Positions 61,483 to 64,000 of a stretch of DNA of 64,000 nucleotides are shown one piece after another. A program made the position numbers and the translations under genes. The stretch comes from Sphaerisporangium siamense. GTDB taxonomy: Bacteria > Actinomycetota > Actinomycetes > Streptosporangiales > Streptosporangiaceae. The notes beneath the pieces were generated by a model that ran no database searches, was not told the DNA's origin, and saw only the letters and a list, made by a program, of their open reading frames with translations. The stretch lies in the NCBI RefSeq assembly GCF_014205275.1, contig NZ_JACHND010000001.1, positions 5,580,001-5,644,000 of the forward strand, written 5' to 3'. Position 1 is the first letter of the stretch. Every line of letters starts with the position of its first letter.

Positions 61483-62400
61483 GTGCCGATGAAAAATCAG
61501 GACTCTCTCAACGACCCTCACGCGGCCGTGCCGCCGCCCCGTCCCGATCACTCGACGGTCGTCGTCGCTCCTCCGCAGGACGCGCCCGGTTTCTGGGCGG
61601 GCGCGCCGAGCGCCGTCCTCAGCGACGGCGTGATCTACCTGGCCTACCGCCTCCGCCGGCCCATCGGCGAGGGGCGCGGCTACGCCGTCGTGGTCGCCCG
61701 GTCGGACGACGGCGAGCGCTTCGAGACGATCTACACGCTCCGCCGTGAGGAGGTGGACACCGAATCCCTGGAGCGCCCCGCGCTGGTGCGCACCCCCGAG
61801 GGCCTGTGGCGGCTCTACATCAGCTGCGCCACCTACGACTCCAAGCACTGGAGGGTGGAACTGCTAGAAGCGACCGACCCGTCCCGGTTCGACCCGGCCG
61901 CCCGGCAGGTCGTCCTCCCCGGGGACCCCAAGACCGGAGTGAAGGACCCGGTGATCGTGCGCCACGACGGCGTGTGGCACCTGTGGGCCTCCTGCCACCC
62001 GCTCGCCGACCCCGGCGAGGAGGACCAGATGGTCAGCGACTACGCCACCAGCGAGGACGGCGTGGTCTGGACGTGGCACGGCACCGCGCTCAGCGGCCGT
62101 CCCGGCTGCTGGGACTCCCGCGGCGCCAGGATCACCACGGTGGTCAGGCACGAGGGCGCGCTCGTCGCCGCCTATGACGGTCGCGCCACCGCGGGGGAGA
62201 ACTACGAGGAGCGCACGGGGCTCGCCACGGGCACCGACCACGCGACGCTGACGCCGGTCGGTGAGGACCCGTTCGCGGTCTCGCCGTACGGCGGGCTGCG
62301 CTACCTCGACGTCGTGGAGCTCCCCGACGGCCGCAAGCGCCTGTACTACGAGTACACGCGCCAGGACGGCGCCCACGAACTGCGCAGCGAACTGCGCTGA
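61483..62400 (+). CDS. Beta-propeller glycosidase-like protein (GH43/GH32/GH130-like)
   Basis: A 305-residue protein from GTG 61483 (ATG 61489 possible). Repeated propeller-blade patterns occur: FWAGAPSAVLSDGVIYLAYR, RSDDGERFETIYTL, LERPALVRTPEGLWRLYISC, VKDPVIVRHDGVWHLWASCH, TSEDGVVWTWHGTALSGRPG. Asp and Glu at blade entries (ESLERP, VKDPV) sit where the catalytic acids of five-bladed-propeller glycosidases lie. There is no signal peptide, so it is cytoplasmic. It could be a glycoside phosphorylase or hydrolase; the substrate is unknown. Confidence 0.72.
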   Translation: MPMKNQDSLNDPHAAVPPPRPDHSTVVVAPPQDAPGFWAGAPSAVLSDGVIYLAYRLRRPIGEGRGYAVVVARSDDGERFETIYTLRREEVDTESLERPALVRTPEGLWRLYISCATYDSKHWRVELLEATDPSRFDPAARQVVLPGDPKTGVKDPVIVRHDGVWHLWASCHPLADPGEEDQMVSDYATSEDGVVWTWHGTALSGRPGCWDSRGARITTVVRHEGALVAAYDGRATAGENYEERTGLATGTDHATLTPVGEDPFAVSPYGGLRYLDVVELPDGRKRLYYEYTRQDGAHELRSELR

Positions 62401-62567
62401 CCCGGCCCGCTCGACGGGCGGCCCCGGCATCGGGACGGGCGAGGGGTCCCGTGCCGGGGGACGCCCGGCTGAGCCGGAGCGTTCACTCCCGTCGCGCCGT
62501 GGGCACGCGTCCGCGTCACGGAGGCGGGGTGGGCCTGCGCGGCGGGTAAGGGGGGCGGGCTTCCGGG

Positions 62568-63557
62568 TCAGGGGAGGCGGGGGCGGCCGTTGCGGGCCTG
62601 GCGCTGGCCCGGGGGGCGGTCGCCCATGAGGCCGCCCGAGCGTTCGCGGGGGCGCAGCCAGTCGCCGAAGTCCTCGCCCGTGACCTCCTGGAGGAGAACG
62701 ATGTCCTCCTCGAAGCGGGGGATGAGGGCCTGGCGCTGATCCCAGCTCAGCGGCCGGCGCGGCCTGCCGTTGTCCTGGAGCGCCCCTTCCAGCGACTCGG
62801 TGAGGCGGCCCGCGAGCGAGCCGGGCAGGTGGCGCCCGACGGCGGCCCCGGCGCGGATCACCCGGGACAGCGCCTGGTGGCGCAGCGTCCGCTCGGGATG
62901 GGCGGTGACGTTCTCGCGCGGCACCTCGGAGATGACGCCCCGTTCCACCCCGAGGAACCCGCAGATGCGGTCGAGGGTCTTCAGCGGCTCGTCGACGAGG
63001 TCGCGGTAGCGGAACACCAGCACGTTGTCCTGCGGGAACAGCCTGTACAGGTGGCGAAGCTGCTCGCCGTACCTGCCGAGCCCGACGTAGTGCCAGAAGG
63101 CCGACCACCCCGCCGCGATCCTGCGTTCCTCCTCGGCGCAGGCGCGCACCACGTCGCCCACCGGTTCGAGCCCCGCCGACCACAGGTGCGTCCAGTTGGA
63201 GTGCGCCCGCTCGACGGGGTCGCGCAGGACGACGATGAGCTTGGCGTGCGGGATCGCCGCGTGGATGCGGAGCTGCGCCCGCCGGTCGTACAGGTAGAAC
63301 GGCGTGGACTCGCCCGTGAGCGCGCCCGGGGGCGCGGCGTCGAACAGCGCCTCGTAGTCCTCGCGGCGCCATACGTGCTCGCGGAAGGTCTGCGTGTCTC
63401 CCGGACCGCCGCGTGTGGGCGGTGGTCCGTCGGTGAGGAAGTGCTTGGGCTCCTTGACGGCGGACATGAAGAGCGCCGGGTGTCGGGCGAGCGCCGCGTG
63501 CAAGGCCGTGGTTCCGGCCTTGGGGGCTCCGATCACCAGGAAGTCCGGTAGAGCCAT
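62568..63557 (-). CDS. PAPS-dependent sulfotransferase
   Basis: A 329-residue sulfotransferase-fold protein. The 5'-phosphosulfate loop is IGAPKAGTTALHAALARHPA and the 3'-phosphate site is VVLRDPVERAHSNWTHLWSA, both diagnostic. HAL/KEPKHFLTD follows the first loop as in heparan-sulfate/TIGR-type bacterial sulfotransferases. It should transfer sulfate from PAPS to a glycan, lipid or metabolite. It has an AT-rich promoter-like region directly upstream. No partner genes indicate the acceptor. Confidence 0.9.
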   Translation of the reverse strand: MALPDFLVIGAPKAGTTALHAALARHPALFMSAVKEPKHFLTDGPPPTRGGPGDTQTFREHVWRREDYEALFDAAPPGALTGESTPFYLYDRRAQLRIHAAIPHAKLIVVLRDPVERAHSNWTHLWSAGLEPVGDVVRACAEEERRIAAGWSAFWHYVGLGRYGEQLRHLYRLFPQDNVLVFRYRDLVDEPLKTLDRICGFLGVERGVISEVPRENVTAHPERTLRHQALSRVIRAGAAVGRHLPGSLAGRLTESLEGALQDNGRPRRPLSWDQRQALIPRFEEDIVLLQEVTGEDFGDWLRPRERSGGLMGDRPPGQRQARNGRPRLP

Positions 63558-63590
63558 CCGATCCCCTCGGTGAAGACGGCAATATCGATC

Positions 63591-63640
63591 ATTATACCCA
63601 CTTAATACATAGGAAAAGTGGATATTGCCGCAGCATGGCG
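63591..63640 (-). promoter_or_regulatory. AT-rich promoter/operator of the sulfotransferase gene
   Basis: TATAAT on the minus strand (63596-63591) lies 34 bp before the start. CCACTT (63599-63604) and AAGTGG (63616-63621) form an inverted repeat at the position of a -35 region. Low GC is unusual for the window. Confidence 0.5.
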
Positions 63641-63774
63641 ATCACTTTGGCCGGAAGTGGCCGCATCAGGGGGGAGTTCCTCCGTTGCGGGATGAACAGG
63701 GCACTCCCGGGCGGATCGCCGGCATCCCGCGCCGGGACCTCGGCGATCCGGAGCGCCGCGACCGCGCGCGGGGG
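63641..63774. other. Intergenic, nothing recognised
   Basis: This short GC-rich gap between the sulfotransferase promoter and the end of the transporter gene has no hairpin or reading frame of note. Confidence 0.4.
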
Positions 63775-64000
63775 TCAGGTGAGCGTGGCGCCGACGAGGT
63801 TGCCGATGCCGAAGGTCACGGCCGCGGCGGCCGTGCCCAGCAGGAGCTGCCTGGCGCCGCTGAGCAGAGGAGAGCGCGTGGTCAGCCGTCCCACCAGGGC
63901 GCCCGTGCCGGCCAGTCCGAGGGCGGTCAGCACGATGGCGGCGACCATCGAGGTGAAGCCGAACAGGAACGGCAGCACCGGGACGAGCGCGCCGATCGAG
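63775..64000 (-). CDS. VIT1/CCC1-family transporter, C-terminal part (5' end outside window)
   Basis: The frame is open to the window edge and encodes the last 75 residues: GALVPVLPFLFGFTSMVAAI, VLTALGLAGTGALVGRL, then SPLLSGARQLLLGTAAAAVT and FGIGNLVGAT. The GALVPxLPFL start followed by two membrane helices matches the end of VIT1/CCC1 iron/manganese transporters, whose C-terminal SGxRxLLxGxxAAxxTYxIG pattern is conserved. The substrate is probably Fe2+ or Mn2+; the rest is not visible. Confidence 0.8.
   Translation of the reverse strand, partial: SIGALVPVLPFLFGFTSMVAAIVLTALGLAGTGALVGRLTTRSPLLSGARQLLLGTAAAAVTFGIGNLVGATLT

Overview
The window is very GC-rich (by eye about 70% or more), gene-dense DNA from an actinobacterium. 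GTG starts are common, and 4-bp ATGA/GTGA stop-start overlaps recur. The gene content fits a filamentous actinomycete, most likely Streptosporangiales (Actinomadura/Nonomuraea-like): a DUF574-type SAM methyltransferase, an ECF42-DGPF pair, anti-sigma/anti-anti-sigma genes, actinobacterial ars genes and a giant actinobacterial RHS protein. The genus is inference only. No rRNA, tRNA or CRISPR array was seen.

Layout. 1-8.7 kb: a giant secreted RHS polymorphic toxin, cut by the left edge, with LamG, YD repeats, an RHS core, a Lys-rich linker, a Hint domain and a GH-E/HNH nuclease tip. A SUFU-family immunity gene overlaps its stop codon. The tip and the immunity gene are visibly AT-richer than the body. 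8.8-9.5 kb: a frameshifted tyrosine-recombinase remnant. 9.9-11.3 kb: two RNA methyltransferases. 11.5-14.4 kb: a moxR-DUF58-VWA operon, divergent from a membrane protein whose N-terminus looks like a decayed kinase lobe. 15.1-18.9 kb: MFS/DeoR operon divergent from a WYL regulator, then a universal stress protein. 19-25.5 kb: LysE exporter, aldo/keto reductase with a MerR-type promoter, SDR-MarR pair divergent from an RND pump. 25.5-26.3 kb: a gene graveyard (helicase and GGDEF fragments) with strong inverted repeats.

26.3-29.1 kb: an arsenic island, with arsI divergent from arsR-acr3-arsC and a deleted arsN. 29.3-31.5 kb: purB and a HAD phosphatase. 31.5-38.3 kb: oxidoreductases and regulators (LLM, HxlR, DUF4037, MerR/GyrI-like, MDR, ArsR/DUF5937), ending in a divergent map2-XRE pair. 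38.3-43 kb: decayed genes plus two intact tyrosine recombinases enclosing RidA and a membrane-anchored tandem L7/L12-CTD protein. 43-46.4 kb: an orphan sensor kinase and an uncharacterised two-gene cassette.

46.5-52.5 kb: a deaminase, an SDR with a second MerR-type promoter, a small secreted protein, an epimerase, a LacI-SDR pair with nested palindromes, and an RsbW/RsbV-like pair. 52.7-57.8 kb: MFS with a truncated LysR, a PNPOx-like protein, and TetR divergent from a DrrAB-type ABC exporter. 58-64 kb: a SnoaL-like protein, the ECF42-DGPF module, a DUF574 methyltransferase, a beta-propeller glycosidase-like protein, a sulfotransferase and a VIT/CCC1 transporter cut by the right edge.

The most interesting items are the Hint/SUFU toxin module, the twin recombinases around RidA and the L7/L12-like protein, the XRE-map2 pair, the unknown cassette at 44.8-46.4 kb, the pseudokinase-like protein, and two matching MerR-type promoters 27 kb apart with no adjacent MerR gene.
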